From NCBI GenBank assembly GCA_019449595.1, contig JAGRPL010000010.1, positions 62,001 through 126,000 of the forward strand: a DNA stretch of 64,000 nucleotides. The letters run 5' to 3'. A model generated the notes under the pieces. It was not told the origin of the DNA and did not search any database. It saw only the letters and a list, made by a program, of their open reading frames with translations. Positions within the stretch are counted from its first letter, which is position 1. The number at the start of each line of letters is the position of its first letter. The position numbers were made by a program, and so were the translations under genes. Below, one piece after another: positions 20,352 through 31,136 of this stretch. This stretch comes from Rhodoferax sp. (GTDB lineage Bacteria > Pseudomonadota > Gammaproteobacteria > Burkholderiales > Burkholderiaceae_C).

Positions 20352-20391
20352 AGTGCAAAAAAGTGCAATTTAGTGGTGAAAAGTGTCTCTA
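20352..20391 (+). promoter_or_regulatory. MraZ-box-like array: four AGTG repeats with exact 10-bp period
   Basis: AGTG at 20352, 20362, 20372, 20382 (AGTGCAAAAA AGTGCAATTT AGTGGTGAAA AGTGTCTCTA), upstream of mraZ. Confidence 0.75.
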
Positions 20392-20435
20392 CGTAGGCCT
20401 TTTCATATGGACGTGCAAAAAAAGGGTGGTCTGCG

Positions 20436-20864
20436 GTGTTTCAAGGGGCTTCGTCTCTCAGTCTCGATGCGAAGGGAAGGCTTAGTGTGCCGACCCGGCA
20501 CCGTGACGTCCTGAGCGCCACTGCCGCCGGTCAACTCACCATCACCAAGCATCCGCACGGCTGTCTCATGGTGTTTCCGCGCCCCGAGTGGGAGAAGTTC
20601 CGCGAGCGCATTGCCGCGTTGCCGATGTCGGCCCAGTGGTGGAAGCGCATTTTTCTCGGCAATGCCATGGATGTGGAAATGGATGCCACGGGGCGCGTGC
20701 TGGTCTCCCCGGAGTTGCGCGAGGCCGCCGGCATTGCCAAGGACACCATGCTGCTGGGCATGGGCAACCACTTCGAGCTGTGGGACAAGGCCACCTACGA
20801 TGCCCAGGAAGCGAAGGCCATGCAGGGCGAAATGCCCGATGTCTTCAAGGACTTTTCCTTTTAG
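20436..20864 (+). CDS. mraZ: Transcriptional regulator MraZ (GTG start)
   Basis: [23 protein letters not shown], first gene of dcw cluster. Confidence 0.95.
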   Translation: MFQGASSLSLDAKGRLSVPTRHRDVLSATAAGQLTITKHPHGCLMVFPRPEWEKFRERIAALPMSAQWWKRIFLGNAMDVEMDATGRVLVSPELREAAGIAKDTMLLGMGNHFELWDKATYDAQEAKAMQGEMPDVFKDFSF

Positions 20865-20873
20865 GACGCGGCG

Positions 20874-21809
20874 GTGGAAACTCCATGGACCCACTCCACC
20901 GTATTGTTGAACGAAGCTGTCGATGCGTTGTTCAACAATGAGCCGGATGCCGAGCAATCTGCTGCGGACGGCACTTACGTCGACGCCACATTTGGCCGCG
21001 GCGGACATTCCCGTCTCATCCTCTCCCGTCTGTCGCCCCTGGGGCGCCTGATTGCCTTTGACCGAGACCCGGATGCCGTCGCCGTGGCCAATGCCATAGA
21101 CGACGAGCGGTTCTCCATCCGCCACGCATCGTTTTCGCACCTCAACGAACTGCCCGGCAACAGCGTGGCCGGCGTGCTGATGGATCTGGGCGTGAGTTCG
21201 CCCCAGATCGACAACCCGGTGCGGGGTTTCAGTTTCCGTTTCGAAGGTCCGCTGGACATGCGGATGGATACCACCCGAGGGGAGAGTGTGGCCCAGTGGC
21301 TGGCGACGGCCGAGACAGATCAGATCGCGGAGGTGATACGTGAATATGGTGAAGAACGGTTTGCTGGCCCCATTGCAAAGGCGATTGTTGCTCGCCGACA
21401 GGAACGGGGCCCAATTTCAACCACCACTGAGCTGGCCCAGCTCGTGGCTGACACGGTCAAAACCCGCGAGCCGGGCCAGAACCCTGCAACGCGCACATTT
21501 CAGGCTTTTCGGATTTTCATCAACGCCGAGCTTGAAGAGCTGCAACAAGCGCTAGAAACCAGCCTGGATGTGCTGCAGCCGGGCGGGCGCCTTGTCGTCA
21601 TCAGCTTCCATTCGCTGGAGGACCGGATCGTCAAGCAGTTCATTGCCAAGCACTCGCGCGATGCGTACGACCGGCGGGCGCCGTTTGCCCTGCCCAAGGT
21701 CATGAAACTCAAGGCCCTGGATCGCATCAAGCCCAGTGCGGATGAAGTGGGCGGCAATGCCCGTTCCCGCAGCGCCATCATGCGTGTGGCGCAGAGGACC
21801 ACGGCATGA
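20874..21809 (+). CDS. rsmH: 16S rRNA (cytosine(1402)-N4)-methyltransferase RsmH (GTG start)
   Basis: [48 protein letters not shown]. Confidence 0.96.
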   Translation: METPWTHSTVLLNEAVDALFNNEPDAEQSAADGTYVDATFGRGGHSRLILSRLSPLGRLIAFDRDPDAVAVANAIDDERFSIRHASFSHLNELPGNSVAGVLMDLGVSSPQIDNPVRGFSFRFEGPLDMRMDTTRGESVAQWLATAETDQIAEVIREYGEERFAGPIAKAIVARRQERGPISTTTELAQLVADTVKTREPGQNPATRTFQAFRIFINAELEELQQALETSLDVLQPGGRLVVISFHSLEDRIVKQFIAKHSRDAYDRRAPFALPKVMKLKALDRIKPSADEVGGNARSRSAIMRVAQRTTA

Positions 21810-22138
21810 TCCGCCTCAACCTGGTGCTGCTGCTGGCCGTGCTGGCCAGTGCCTTCTATCTGGTCAACGTCCAGTACGAATCGCGTCGCCTGTTCGCGGA
21901 GCTGGACAAGGCCCATACCGAGGCCCGACGCCTGGATGTGGAGCGCGAGCGTCTGCAGGTGGAAAAGCGGGCCCAGGCCACGCCGGCGCGCGTGGAGCGG
22001 CTGGCGCGCGAGAAGCTGGAGATGCGCCAAGCCACGCCGGGTATCACCACCTACGTGACATATTCCGCGCCGCCTGCATCCCAGGCCGCGCCGCCGGTTT
22101 CGCCGGGAGATGCCGTGGCCAGGGGGGCCAGCCCGTGA
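21806..22138 (+). CDS. ftsL: Cell division protein FtsL
   Basis: Position; small single-TM coiled-coil protein. Confidence 0.9.
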   Translation: MIRLNLVLLLAVLASAFYLVNVQYESRRLFAELDKAHTEARRLDVERERLQVEKRAQATPARVERLAREKLEMRQATPGITTYVTYSAPPASQAAPPVSPGDAVARGASP

Positions 22139-23877
22139 GCCGCAGCATCCAATACACCTCCAGCCCCTTGCTGGCCAGCCGCACCCCGGTCTGGCGCAGC
22201 AAGTTTGTCGTTGGGGCCATCGCCTTCGCATTCTGCGGGCTGGCGGCGCGCGCCGCCTATATCCAGGTGCTGGGCAATGATTTTTTTCAGCGCCAGGGTG
22301 AGGTGCGGTTTGCGCGCACCCTGGAGCTGCCGGCCAACCGGGGGCGCATCCTCGATCGCAACGGTCTTATCCTGGCGTCCAGCGTGCCGTCGCCCAGCAT
22401 CTGGGCGATTCCGGAAGACGTGAACATTGACAAGGCCCAGTTGCAAAGCCTGGCCCGGCTGCTGGAGATGCCCGCCGGCGAGTTGTCCCGGAAGCTGGAG
22501 AACGAAGACAAGACCTTCGTATGGCTGAAACGCCAGGTGGACGAGTCGGTGGCACGCCAGATTGCAGCGCTCAACATCAAGGGCATTTACCAGCGCAAGG
22601 AGTACCGGCGCGAGTACCCGGAGGGCGAGTCCGCGGTGCATGTCGTGGGCTTCACCAACGTGGAAGACCGCGGGCAGGAGGGGGTGGAGCTGGCCTTCAA
22701 CAAGGAGCTGGCGGGACGCAACGGGTCGCGCCGCGTGATCAAGGACCGTCTGGGCCGCGTGGTGGAAGACGTGGGCGACCAGATTCCTCCGGTGGAAGGC
22801 AAGGACCTCCAGCTCAGCATCGACAGCAAGGTGCAGTTCTTTGCCTACCAGAAATTGCGCGAAGCCGTGCTCGACAACAAGGCCAAGGCTGGCAGCGTGG
22901 TGGTGCTCGACGCCATCAGCGGCGAAGTCCTGGCGCTGACCAACTACCCCAGCTACAACCCCGGCAAGCGGCGCAACCTCAGCGGTGAGCAACTGCGCAA
23001 CCGGGCATTGACCGATACCTTCGAGCCCGGTTCCGTGATGAAACCCTTCACCATCGGGCTGGGGCTGGAGACCGGGCGCGTCACGCCCAACACCATCATC
23101 GACACCGGCAACGGCCACCTCACCATCACCGGTTCCACCATTTCCGACTCCCACCCCAACGGCGTGTTGACGGTGGAGGGGGTGATCCAGAAGTCGAGCA
23201 ACGTGGGCACGACCAAGATCGCCATGCAGATGCAGCCGCGCGAAATGTGGGAGCTGTTCACCCAGGCCGGTTTCGGGCAAAAGCCGCAGATCAGTTTCCC
23301 CGGCGTGGTGTCGGGCCGGCTACGCCCCTACAAGACCTGGCGGCCCATCGAGCAGGCCACCATGTCGTACGGCTACGGCCTGTCAGCGTCGTTGTTCCAG
23401 ATGGCCCGTTCCTACACCGTGTTCTCGCACGATGGCGAGATCATTCCGGCCACGCTGCTGCGCAATACCGAACCCGCCGTGGGGGTTCCGGTGCTGTCGG
23501 CGCGCACCGCCCGACAGGTGCGCAAGATGCTGCAAATGGCGGCAGGCCCCGGGGGTACCGGGCAAAAGGCGCAGACCATTGGCTATTCGGTCGGTGGCAA
23601 ATCGGGCACCGCCTACAAGCAAATCGGTAAGGGTTATGGAAGCGACAAGAACCGCAAGTACCGCGGCTGGTTTGTGGGCATGGCCCCGATTGACAGCCCC
23701 CGCATTGTGGTGGCCGTGATGATCGATGAGCCCAGCGCCGGCAAGTACTTTGGCGGGGATGTGGCAGCGCCGGTTTTCAGTGAAACCGTGCAGCAGACCT
23801 TGCGCATTCTGGGCGTGCAGCCCGACATGGCCGTGCGGCCGCAGATCGTGTCGCAGGTCGTGGAGGAGAGCTTCTGA
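22135..23877 (+). CDS. ftsI: Peptidoglycan transpeptidase FtsI/PBP3 (GTG start)
   Basis: RGRILDRNGLILASS, EPGSVMKPFTI, KSGTAYK; 4-bp overlap with ftsL. Confidence 0.94.
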   Translation: MSRSIQYTSSPLLASRTPVWRSKFVVGAIAFAFCGLAARAAYIQVLGNDFFQRQGEVRFARTLELPANRGRILDRNGLILASSVPSPSIWAIPEDVNIDKAQLQSLARLLEMPAGELSRKLENEDKTFVWLKRQVDESVARQIAALNIKGIYQRKEYRREYPEGESAVHVVGFTNVEDRGQEGVELAFNKELAGRNGSRRVIKDRLGRVVEDVGDQIPPVEGKDLQLSIDSKVQFFAYQKLREAVLDNKAKAGSVVVLDAISGEVLALTNYPSYNPGKRRNLSGEQLRNRALTDTFEPGSVMKPFTIGLGLETGRVTPNTIIDTGNGHLTITGSTISDSHPNGVLTVEGVIQKSSNVGTTKIAMQMQPREMWELFTQAGFGQKPQISFPGVVSGRLRPYKTWRPIEQATMSYGYGLSASLFQMARSYTVFSHDGEIIPATLLRNTEPAVGVPVLSARTARQVRKMLQMAAGPGGTGQKAQTIGYSVGGKSGTAYKQIGKGYGSDKNRKYRGWFVGMAPIDSPRIVVAVMIDEPSAGKYFGGDVAAPVFSETVQQTLRILGVQPDMAVRPQIVSQVVEESF

Positions 23878-25406
23878 TGGTGCTGCTCCACACGCCCGCC
23901 CAGGCCGCGCAATGGTTGCGCCAGCGCGTCACGGGCACCTTGCGCTCCGACAGCCGCCAGCTGGCGCCGGGCGACGGCTTCATTGCCTGGCCGGGTGCCG
24001 CGGTGGATGCGCGCCAGTTCGTGGCCGGAGTCCTGCAGCGGGGGGCGGCGGCCTGCCTGGTGGAAAGTGACGGTCTGGCCCCCTTTGGCCTGACCGATGA
24101 ACGCGTTGGCAGCTATGCCGGCCTCAAATCCGACACCGGAGCCATTGCCGCCGAGTTCTTTGCGCACCCCTCCCGCCAGTTGGCCGTGGTGGCGGTCACC
24201 GGAACGAACGGCAAGACCTCCACGGCCTGGTGGCTGGCACAGGCCTTGTCGGCCTTGCCGGCGGCACAGGCCCTGCCATGCGGGGTGATCGGCACCCTGG
24301 GTGTGGGGCGTCCGCCGGCCGCAGACCAGGATGCGAAGGATGCGGCCGTCATCTCCACCGGCCTGACCACGCCGGACCCGGTGCTGCTGCAGCGAACCTT
24401 GCGCCAGTTCGTGGACGACGGGCTGCGGGCCTGTGCCATGGAGGCGTCCTCCATCGGTGTCGCAGAGCGCCGGCTGGACGGCACGCAGATCCGCGTTGCA
24501 GTGTTCACCAATCTGACGCAGGACCACCTGGATTACCACGGCACCATGGAGGCCTACTGGCAAGCCAAATGCCAGCTGTTCGCCTGGGCAGGCCTAGCCA
24601 GCGCCGTGATCAACCTGGACGACGTCCGGGGGCTGGAGCTGGCGCAATCGCTGGCGGGCACCGCGCTGGATGTCTGGACCGTTTCCTGCCAGCGCCCGGC
24701 TCGTCTGCAGGCGCGCAATATCGCATACGACGCGCAGGGCCTGCGCTTTGACGTGGTGGAGGGAGAGCACACCCAGGTGCTGCACACGCGCATGATCGGG
24801 ACCTACAACGTTTCCAATCTGCTGGGGGTGCTGGCGGCCATGCGCAGCCTGGGCGTGCCGCTGGCCGCCGCCGTGCAGGCCTGCGCGGCCCTGCATCCCG
24901 TGCCGGGCCGTATGGAGTGCCTGGGGGAAGCCGGAGAGCCGCTGGTGGCTGTGGACTACGCCCATACCCCGGACGCGTTGGGCCATGCCCTGGCGGCCTT
25001 GCGGCCGCTTGCGGCGCAACGTGGCGGCCGCTTGTGGTGCGTGTTTGGCTGCGGTGGTGACCGTGATGCCTCCAAGCGCCCGCTGATGGGCGCCATTGCT
25101 GCACAGAATGCGGACCAGGTGGTGGTGACCAGCGACAACCCCCGCAGCGAGAAGCCGGAAATCATCCTGGCGCAGATTCTGCTGGGGCTGCCGCAGGACC
25201 ACGCCGTGGAAGTGCAGGTGGACCGGGCGCTTGCCATTGCGGACGCCGTGGCGCGGGCGCAGGCGCAGGACGTCATCCTGCTGGCCGGCAAAGGACATGA
25301 GGACACGCAGGAGATTGCGGGCGTCAAGTATCCCTTTTCCGATCGCAGCCACGCCGAGCAGGCCCTGCGCCAGCGGCGCCAGCGCGGGCCGGAGGTGCAG
25401 CCATGA
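23877..25406 (+). CDS. murE: UDP-MurNAc-tripeptide synthetase MurE
   Basis: VTGTNGKTSTAWWLAQAL, DYAHTPDAL, SDNPRSEKPE. Confidence 0.95.
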   Translation: MVLLHTPAQAAQWLRQRVTGTLRSDSRQLAPGDGFIAWPGAAVDARQFVAGVLQRGAAACLVESDGLAPFGLTDERVGSYAGLKSDTGAIAAEFFAHPSRQLAVVAVTGTNGKTSTAWWLAQALSALPAAQALPCGVIGTLGVGRPPAADQDAKDAAVISTGLTTPDPVLLQRTLRQFVDDGLRACAMEASSIGVAERRLDGTQIRVAVFTNLTQDHLDYHGTMEAYWQAKCQLFAWAGLASAVINLDDVRGLELAQSLAGTALDVWTVSCQRPARLQARNIAYDAQGLRFDVVEGEHTQVLHTRMIGTYNVSNLLGVLAAMRSLGVPLAAAVQACAALHPVPGRMECLGEAGEPLVAVDYAHTPDALGHALAALRPLAAQRGGRLWCVFGCGGDRDASKRPLMGAIAAQNADQVVVTSDNPRSEKPEIILAQILLGLPQDHAVEVQVDRALAIADAVARAQAQDVILLAGKGHEDTQEIAGVKYPFSDRSHAEQALRQRRQRGPEVQP

Positions 25407-26821
25407 AGCCCATGATGTCCGTCGCCCAGGCCGCGCAGTGGCTGCGCGGTGCCCGTCTTGTTGGCGAAGGTGCGACGCCGGTGGTGCGGGTGCACACCGA
25501 TACCCGCACGATCGAGCCCGGCGACCTCTTCGTGGCGCTCAAGGGCGAGCGCTACGACGCGAACGATTTCCTGCAGGAGGCGCAACAGCGGGGCGCGGCC
25601 GCGGTGCTGTGCCATGCCGGCGCCAGCCAGCGGGTGCCGGGGCTGCCGTGTATCGAGGTGGCCGACACCCGGGTGGCGCTGGGTGAACTGGCAGCCGCCT
25701 GGCGCGCGCAGTTCTCCCTGCCCCTGATTGCCGTGACCGGCAGCAACGGCAAGACCACGGTGACCCAGATGCTGGCGTCCATCCTGGCGGCCTTTCAGCC
25801 GCAGGACGGCGCGCTGGCAACACGTGGCAACCTGAACAACGACATCGGTGTGCCCCTGACACTGCTGCGCCTGCGGGCGCACCACCGGATCGCCGTGGTC
25901 GAACTCGGCATGAACCATGCAGGCGAGATTGCGACCCTGGCCGGCATGGCGCAACCCACGGTCGCGCTGGTCAACAATGCGCAGCGGGAGCATCTGGAGT
26001 TCATGCAGACGGTGCAGGCCGTGGCGCAGGAGAACGGCTCGGTCATCACGGCCCTGGGCCCTCAGGGTGTGGCAGTCTTTCCTTCGGATGACACCTACAC
26101 GGCCCTGTGGCAGGACCTGGCTGGCCCGCGCCGCGTGGCACGGTTTGCCCTGGCGCCGGCACAGCAATCCCAGGATATCGGCTGTGTGGATGCGCAATGG
26201 GTGGACGGCGCCTGGCGGGTTCACGCGCGCGGGCTGGAGGCCGATCTGCACTACCGCCTGGCCATTGCCGGCAAGCACAACGTCAAGAATTCATTGGCCG
26301 CCGCGGCCTGCGCCCTGGCTGCCGGTGTGCCGCCCGATGCGGTGACCCGTGGCCTGGAGGCCTTCGTGCCCGTCAAGGGCCGCTCGCGCGCGCTGGCCGT
26401 GGAGGTGCAGGGCCGTGTCTGCACGCTGGTGGATGACACCTACAACGCCAACCCGGACTCCGTGCGCGCCGCCATAGACGTGCTGGCCGGCCTGCCCGGC
26501 CCGCGTCTGCTGGTGCTGGGTGACATGGGGGAGGTCGGGCAAGAAGGCCCGCAATTCCATGCCGAAGCCGGCCGCTATGCACAGTCCGCAGGCATTGAAA
26601 AAATGCTGACGCTGGGGGTTCTGGCGCAGAGCGCTGCCAAGGCCTGCGCGGGTGCGCGCCATTGCGATTCGATCGAAGACCTGAATGCCGCTGTGCTGGC
26701 CGCCCTGCCCGGTGTGGGCAGCGTGCTGGTCAAAGGTTCCCGGTTCATGCGCATGGAGCGGGTCGTGGAAGCCATCGTGTCCAGCGTTCCCGCGTCGCAG
26801 GAGCCCCGCCATGCCCACTGA
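25403..26821 (+). CDS. murF: MurF ligase
   Basis: VTGSNGKTTVTQMLASIL, DDTYNANPDSVRAAIDVLA. Confidence 0.95.
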   Translation: MKPMMSVAQAAQWLRGARLVGEGATPVVRVHTDTRTIEPGDLFVALKGERYDANDFLQEAQQRGAAAVLCHAGASQRVPGLPCIEVADTRVALGELAAAWRAQFSLPLIAVTGSNGKTTVTQMLASILAAFQPQDGALATRGNLNNDIGVPLTLLRLRAHHRIAVVELGMNHAGEIATLAGMAQPTVALVNNAQREHLEFMQTVQAVAQENGSVITALGPQGVAVFPSDDTYTALWQDLAGPRRVARFALAPAQQSQDIGCVDAQWVDGAWRVHARGLEADLHYRLAIAGKHNVKNSLAAAACALAAGVPPDAVTRGLEAFVPVKGRSRALAVEVQGRVCTLVDDTYNANPDSVRAAIDVLAGLPGPRLLVLGDMGEVGQEGPQFHAEAGRYAQSAGIEKMLTLGVLAQSAAKACAGARHCDSIEDLNAAVLAALPGVGSVLVKGSRFMRMERVVEAIVSSVPASQEPRHAH

Positions 26822-26842
26822 TTGCCCATTTGGAGAAGTCCC

Positions 26843-28021
26843 ATGTTGTTGAGCCTGGCCCAATGGCTGCAAACCCTGTCGCCCGAGTTCGGTTTTTTTC
26901 GGGTGTTCCAGTACCTGACGTTTCGCGCCGTCATGGCGGCGCTGACGGCCCTGGTGATCGGCCTGGCTGCGGGGCCGTACGTGATCCGGCGCCTGCGCGA
27001 ACTCAAGATCGGCCAGCCGGTGCGCGGTTACGGCATGGAAACGCATCTGCAGAAAAGCGGCACCCCCACCATGGGTGGCGTGCTGATTTTGCTGGCCATT
27101 GCGGTGTCCACCCTGTTGTGGGCCGACCTGGGCAACCGCTTTGTCTGGATCGTGCTGCTGGTGACGCTGGGCTTTGGCGCCATTGGCTGGGTGGATGACT
27201 GGCGCAAGGTGGTGCACAAGGACCCGGAGGGCATGCGCTCGCGCGAGAAGTATTTCTGGCAGTCCGTCATTGGCCTGCTGGCGGCGCTGTATCTGGTGTT
27301 CAGCATCTCCGAGAGTTCCAACCTGCGGGTGCTGGAGCTGTTCTTCAACTGGGTGCGCTCGGGTTTTGACGTCAACCTGCCGCCCAAGGCCGGCCTGCTG
27401 CTGCCCTTCATCAAGGAGGTGAGCTACCCCCTGGGCGTGCTGGGTTTTGTCATCCTGACCTACCTGGTCATCGTCGGCTCCAGCAACGCCGTCAACCTGA
27501 CCGATGGCCTGGATGGCCTGGCCATCATGCCGGTGGTGATGGTGGGTTCTGCGCTGGGCGTGTTTGCCTACGTCACCGGCAGCGCCGTGTATTCCCGGTA
27601 CCTGTTCTTCCCGCTGATTCCGGGATCGGGCGAACTGATGATTTTCTGTGCCGCCATGGCCGGCTCCGGCCTGGCCTTTCTGTGGTTCAACACCCATCCG
27701 GCGCAGGTGTTCATGGGGGATGTGGGTGCGCTGGCCCTGGGTGCGGCACTTGGCACCATTGCCGTCATCGTGCGCCAGGAAATCGTGCTCGCCATCATGG
27801 GCGGCGTGTTTGTGGTCGAGGCCCTGTCGGTGATGCTGCAGGTGACCTACTTCAAATACACCAAGAAGAAATTCGGAGAGGGGCGTCGCCTGCTGAAGAT
27901 GGCACCGCTGCACCACCATTTCGAGAAGGCCGGCTGGAAGGAAACCCAGGTGGTCGTGCGTTTCTGGATCATCACCATGCTGCTGTGCCTGGTGGGCCTG
28001 TCCACCCTGAAATTACGATGA
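26843..28021 (+). CDS. mraY: Phospho-MurNAc-pentapeptide transferase MraY
   Basis: [52 protein letters not shown]. Confidence 0.96.
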   Translation: MLLSLAQWLQTLSPEFGFFRVFQYLTFRAVMAALTALVIGLAAGPYVIRRLRELKIGQPVRGYGMETHLQKSGTPTMGGVLILLAIAVSTLLWADLGNRFVWIVLLVTLGFGAIGWVDDWRKVVHKDPEGMRSREKYFWQSVIGLLAALYLVFSISESSNLRVLELFFNWVRSGFDVNLPPKAGLLLPFIKEVSYPLGVLGFVILTYLVIVGSSNAVNLTDGLDGLAIMPVVMVGSALGVFAYVTGSAVYSRYLFFPLIPGSGELMIFCAAMAGSGLAFLWFNTHPAQVFMGDVGALALGAALGTIAVIVRQEIVLAIMGGVFVVEALSVMLQVTYFKYTKKKFGEGRRLLKMAPLHHHFEKAGWKETQVVVRFWIITMLLCLVGLSTLKLR

Positions 28022-29883
28022 ATCCCTACGAACCGCCCACTCCCGACGACCTGCCCGCGGTGCCTCCGGTAGGCGCCGGGGCAGACCTGCCTGCGCAGGA
28101 GTCGCAGCCCGGCGCACCTGCGCCGCAGGCCGAGGAGTCGTTTGCCGCGGTGGAGCAGAAAACCGCGGCACCCGCGACAACGGTGCGGGCCTTGCCGACC
28201 ACCCTGACCGCCGCGCGCGATGCCGCCGAATTCGTGGCGCAGGTCTTTGCCGAGACCCTGGCCGACAAGGCCGTGCCCGGGCAGCCGGCGTCCGAACCGC
28301 AGACCGTGCAGGACGCGGCAGAACCCGTGGCGGAGCCGGCCGTGGCGGGCGCGCAGGCGCCCTTGCAACCGCTGCTGGGGCAAAACGTCCTGATCCTGGG
28401 ACTGGGAGCCTCGGGTCTGGCCATGGCGCGCTGGTGCGTGCGCACGGGTGCGGTCCACGTGACGGTGGCCGACACACGCGCTGCGCCGCCCCAGTTGGCG
28501 GTGCTGCAGCAGGAACTGCCGCAGGTGCGTTTCGTGGCCGGCGATTTCAATGCTGCGCTGGTCGAAGGCCGGAACCTGCAGGCGGTGTACCGCTCCCCCG
28601 GCCTCAGCCCGGAAACGGTGGCGCCGGTTCTGGCCGCGGCGCAGGCCAGCCAGATCACCACCGGTGGCGAACTGAGCCTGTATGCCATGGCGCTGGAGGC
28701 CCTGCGCGAAACCCGCGCCTACACACCGGCGGTGCTCGCCATCACCGGCACCAACGGCAAGACCACGGTCACTTCCCTCACCGGCCAGCTGATGGCTCAT
28801 GCCGGCAAGACTGTGGCGGTGGCCGGCAACATCGGTCCCACCTTGCTGGACACGCTGGCGGGGCACCTGGATGCGCAGACCCTGCCGCAGGTGTGGGTGT
28901 TGGAGCTGTCGAGCTTCCAGCTGGATGCGGCGGATCGCTTCGAGCCCACGGCGGCCGTGGTGCTCAACCTCACCCAGGATCACCTGGACTGGCATGGCAG
29001 CATGCAGGCCTACGCCCAGGCCAAGGCCCGCATCTTTGGTCAGCACGCCCTGATGGTGCTCAACCGCGACGATGCCGCCGTGATGGCCATGCTGCCCGAG
29101 CCGGTGCGCGTCAAGCTGCAGCGCCCGCAGGTGCGTGCCCACGCCACCTTTGGCTGTGACATGCCCCGACGCCCCGGTGACTTCGGCCTGGAGGAAGTCA
29201 ATGGCATGGTGTGGCTGGTACGCGCACTGGAAGCCGACGAAACCCGCAAGAAGCGCAAGGACGACGAGGAAGAGTTGCACATCCAGCGCCTGATGCCCGC
29301 CGACGCGCTGCGCATCCGCGGGCGCCACAACGCCAGCAATGCTCTGGCGGCCCTGGCGCTGTGCGCCGCTGCCGGGTGCACGCTGGCGCCACTCTTGTAT
29401 GGCTTGCGCGAGTACCGGGGCGAACCCCACCGTGTGGAGCCGGTGGGCATCCTCAACGGCGTGGAATTCTTCGATGACAGCAAGGGCACCAATGTAGGGG
29501 CCACCGCCGCAGCGCTGCAGGGCCTGGGAGCCGACCGCAAGGTGGTCGTCATTCTGGGCGGGGAAGGCAAGGGGCAGGACTTTTCGCCGCTGGCCGGGCC
29601 TGTTGCCCGCTACGTGCGCGCTGTGGTGCTCATCGGGCGTGACGCGCCCTTGATCCGCCAGGCGCTGGAGCAGACCGGGGTTCCCCTGGCGGATGCCGAG
29701 TCCATGGAAGCGGCGGTGGCGCTGGCCAACCAGCGGGCCCACGCGGGCGACGCGGTGCTGATGTCGCCGGCCTGCGCCAGTTTTGACATGTTTGACGACT
29801 ACGCGCACCGTGCCCGTGTGTTCTGCGCCGCGGTGCAGGAGCTGGCACGGTCGACCGGCGTGGACCTGGAGGGCGGTGCATGA
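28018..29883 (+). CDS. murD: UDP-N-acetylmuramoyl-L-alanine--D-glutamate ligase MurD with ~115-aa Pro/Ala-rich N-terminal extension
   Basis: [50 protein letters not shown] overlaps mraY stop. Confidence 0.92.
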   Translation: MNPYEPPTPDDLPAVPPVGAGADLPAQESQPGAPAPQAEESFAAVEQKTAAPATTVRALPTTLTAARDAAEFVAQVFAETLADKAVPGQPASEPQTVQDAAEPVAEPAVAGAQAPLQPLLGQNVLILGLGASGLAMARWCVRTGAVHVTVADTRAAPPQLAVLQQELPQVRFVAGDFNAALVEGRNLQAVYRSPGLSPETVAPVLAAAQASQITTGGELSLYAMALEALRETRAYTPAVLAITGTNGKTTVTSLTGQLMAHAGKTVAVAGNIGPTLLDTLAGHLDAQTLPQVWVLELSSFQLDAADRFEPTAAVVLNLTQDHLDWHGSMQAYAQAKARIFGQHALMVLNRDDAAVMAMLPEPVRVKLQRPQVRAHATFGCDMPRRPGDFGLEEVNGMVWLVRALEADETRKKRKDDEEELHIQRLMPADALRIRGRHNASNALAALALCAAAGCTLAPLLYGLREYRGEPHRVEPVGILNGVEFFDDSKGTNVGATAAALQGLGADRKVVVILGGEGKGQDFSPLAGPVARYVRAVVLIGRDAPLIRQALEQTGVPLADAESMEAAVALANQRAHAGDAVLMSPACASFDMFDDYAHRARVFCAAVQELARSTGVDLEGGA

Positions 29884-31136
29884 GCGCCTGGGGCTCCTCC
29901 CTGAAAGGCTGGTTCGCGGCGCGCGTGGCGCCGGCGGCCTCCGCCCTGCCGGTGCGTCTGGGGGGACGGGGCTCGTTCTCGTCCACCACCGCCGTGGCGC
30001 CGGTGCGCGGGTTTGACCAGCCGCTGGTCTGGGTGGTGGCGGCGTTGCTGCTGTGGGGCTCGGTGATGGTGTATTCGGCCTCCATTGCCATGCCCGAAAA
30101 CCCGCGCTTCGCCAACTACACCCACGCGCATTTCCTGGTGCGCCACGTGGCCTCGATTGCCGTGGCATTTGTGGCGGCGCTGATCGCCTTCCAGATTCCC
30201 ATCCAGGCCTGGGAGAAGGCTGCGCCCTGGCTGTTTGTGGTGTCCCTGGCGCTGCTCATCCTGGTGCTGGTGCCCTTCATCGGCAAGGGCGTCAATGGCG
30301 CGCGGCGCTGGATTGCTTTGGGTATCCTGAATTTCCAGCCCTCCGAACTGGCCAAGTTCGCCGTGCTGCTGTACGCCGCCGACTACATGGTGCGCAAGAT
30401 GGAGGTCAAGGAACGGTTTTTCCGCGCCGTGCTGCCCATGGGTGTGGCGGTCGCCATTGTCGGCACGCTGCTGCTGGCGGAGCCGGACATGGGCGCCTTC
30501 ATGGTGATATCCGTGATCGCCATGGGCATTTTGTTCCTGGGCGGTGTCAATGCCCGGATGTTCTTTCTGATTGCGACGGTTCTGGTGGCCGCCTTCGGAC
30601 TCATGATCGCGTTCAACGACTACCGGCGGGCGCGAATTTTTGCCTATCTGGACCCTTGGAGCGAGAACAACGCGCTGGCCAAGGGCTACCAGCTGACCCA
30701 CTCGCTGATCGCCATCGGGCGCGGCGAGATCTTTGGCGTCGGCCTGGGGGGCAGCGTGGAGAAACTGCACTGGCTGCCCGAAGCGCACACCGACTTCCTG
30801 CTGGCGGTGATTGGCGAGGAATTCGGGCTGCTGGGCGTGCTGGCGGTGATCGCGCTGTTCCTGTGGCTCACGCGGCGCATGATGCACATCGGGCGCCAGG
30901 CCATTGCGCTGGACCGCGTGTTCGCTGGGCTGGTGGCGCAGGGTGTGGGCATCTGGATGGGGTTCCAGTCCTTCATCAACATGGGTGTGAACCTGGGGGC
31001 CTTGCCCACCAAGGGCCTGACGTTGCCGCTGATGAGCTACGGCGGCTCGGCCATCCTGATCAACCTGATCTCGATCGCCGTGGTGCTGCGCATCGACTAC
31101 GAGAACCGACAACTCATGCACGGAGGCCGTGTATGA
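29880..31136 (+). CDS. ftsW: Lipid II flippase/polymerase FtsW
   Basis: SEDS motifs [45 protein letters not shown]. Confidence 0.95.
   Translation: MSAWGSSLKGWFAARVAPAASALPVRLGGRGSFSSTTAVAPVRGFDQPLVWVVAALLLWGSVMVYSASIAMPENPRFANYTHAHFLVRHVASIAVAFVAALIAFQIPIQAWEKAAPWLFVVSLALLILVLVPFIGKGVNGARRWIALGILNFQPSELAKFAVLLYAADYMVRKMEVKERFFRAVLPMGVAVAIVGTLLLAEPDMGAFMVISVIAMGILFLGGVNARMFFLIATVLVAAFGLMIAFNDYRRARIFAYLDPWSENNALAKGYQLTHSLIAIGRGEIFGVGLGGSVEKLHWLPEAHTDFLLAVIGEEFGLLGVLAVIALFLWLTRRMMHIGRQAIALDRVFAGLVAQGVGIWMGFQSFINMGVNLGALPTKGLTLPLMSYGGSAILINLISIAVVLRIDYENRQLMHGGRV

Noticed and set aside
27847-30168. 773-aa minus-strand ORF opposite mraY/murD/ftsW
   Set aside because: Antisense shadow of confirmed murD; no domain motifs
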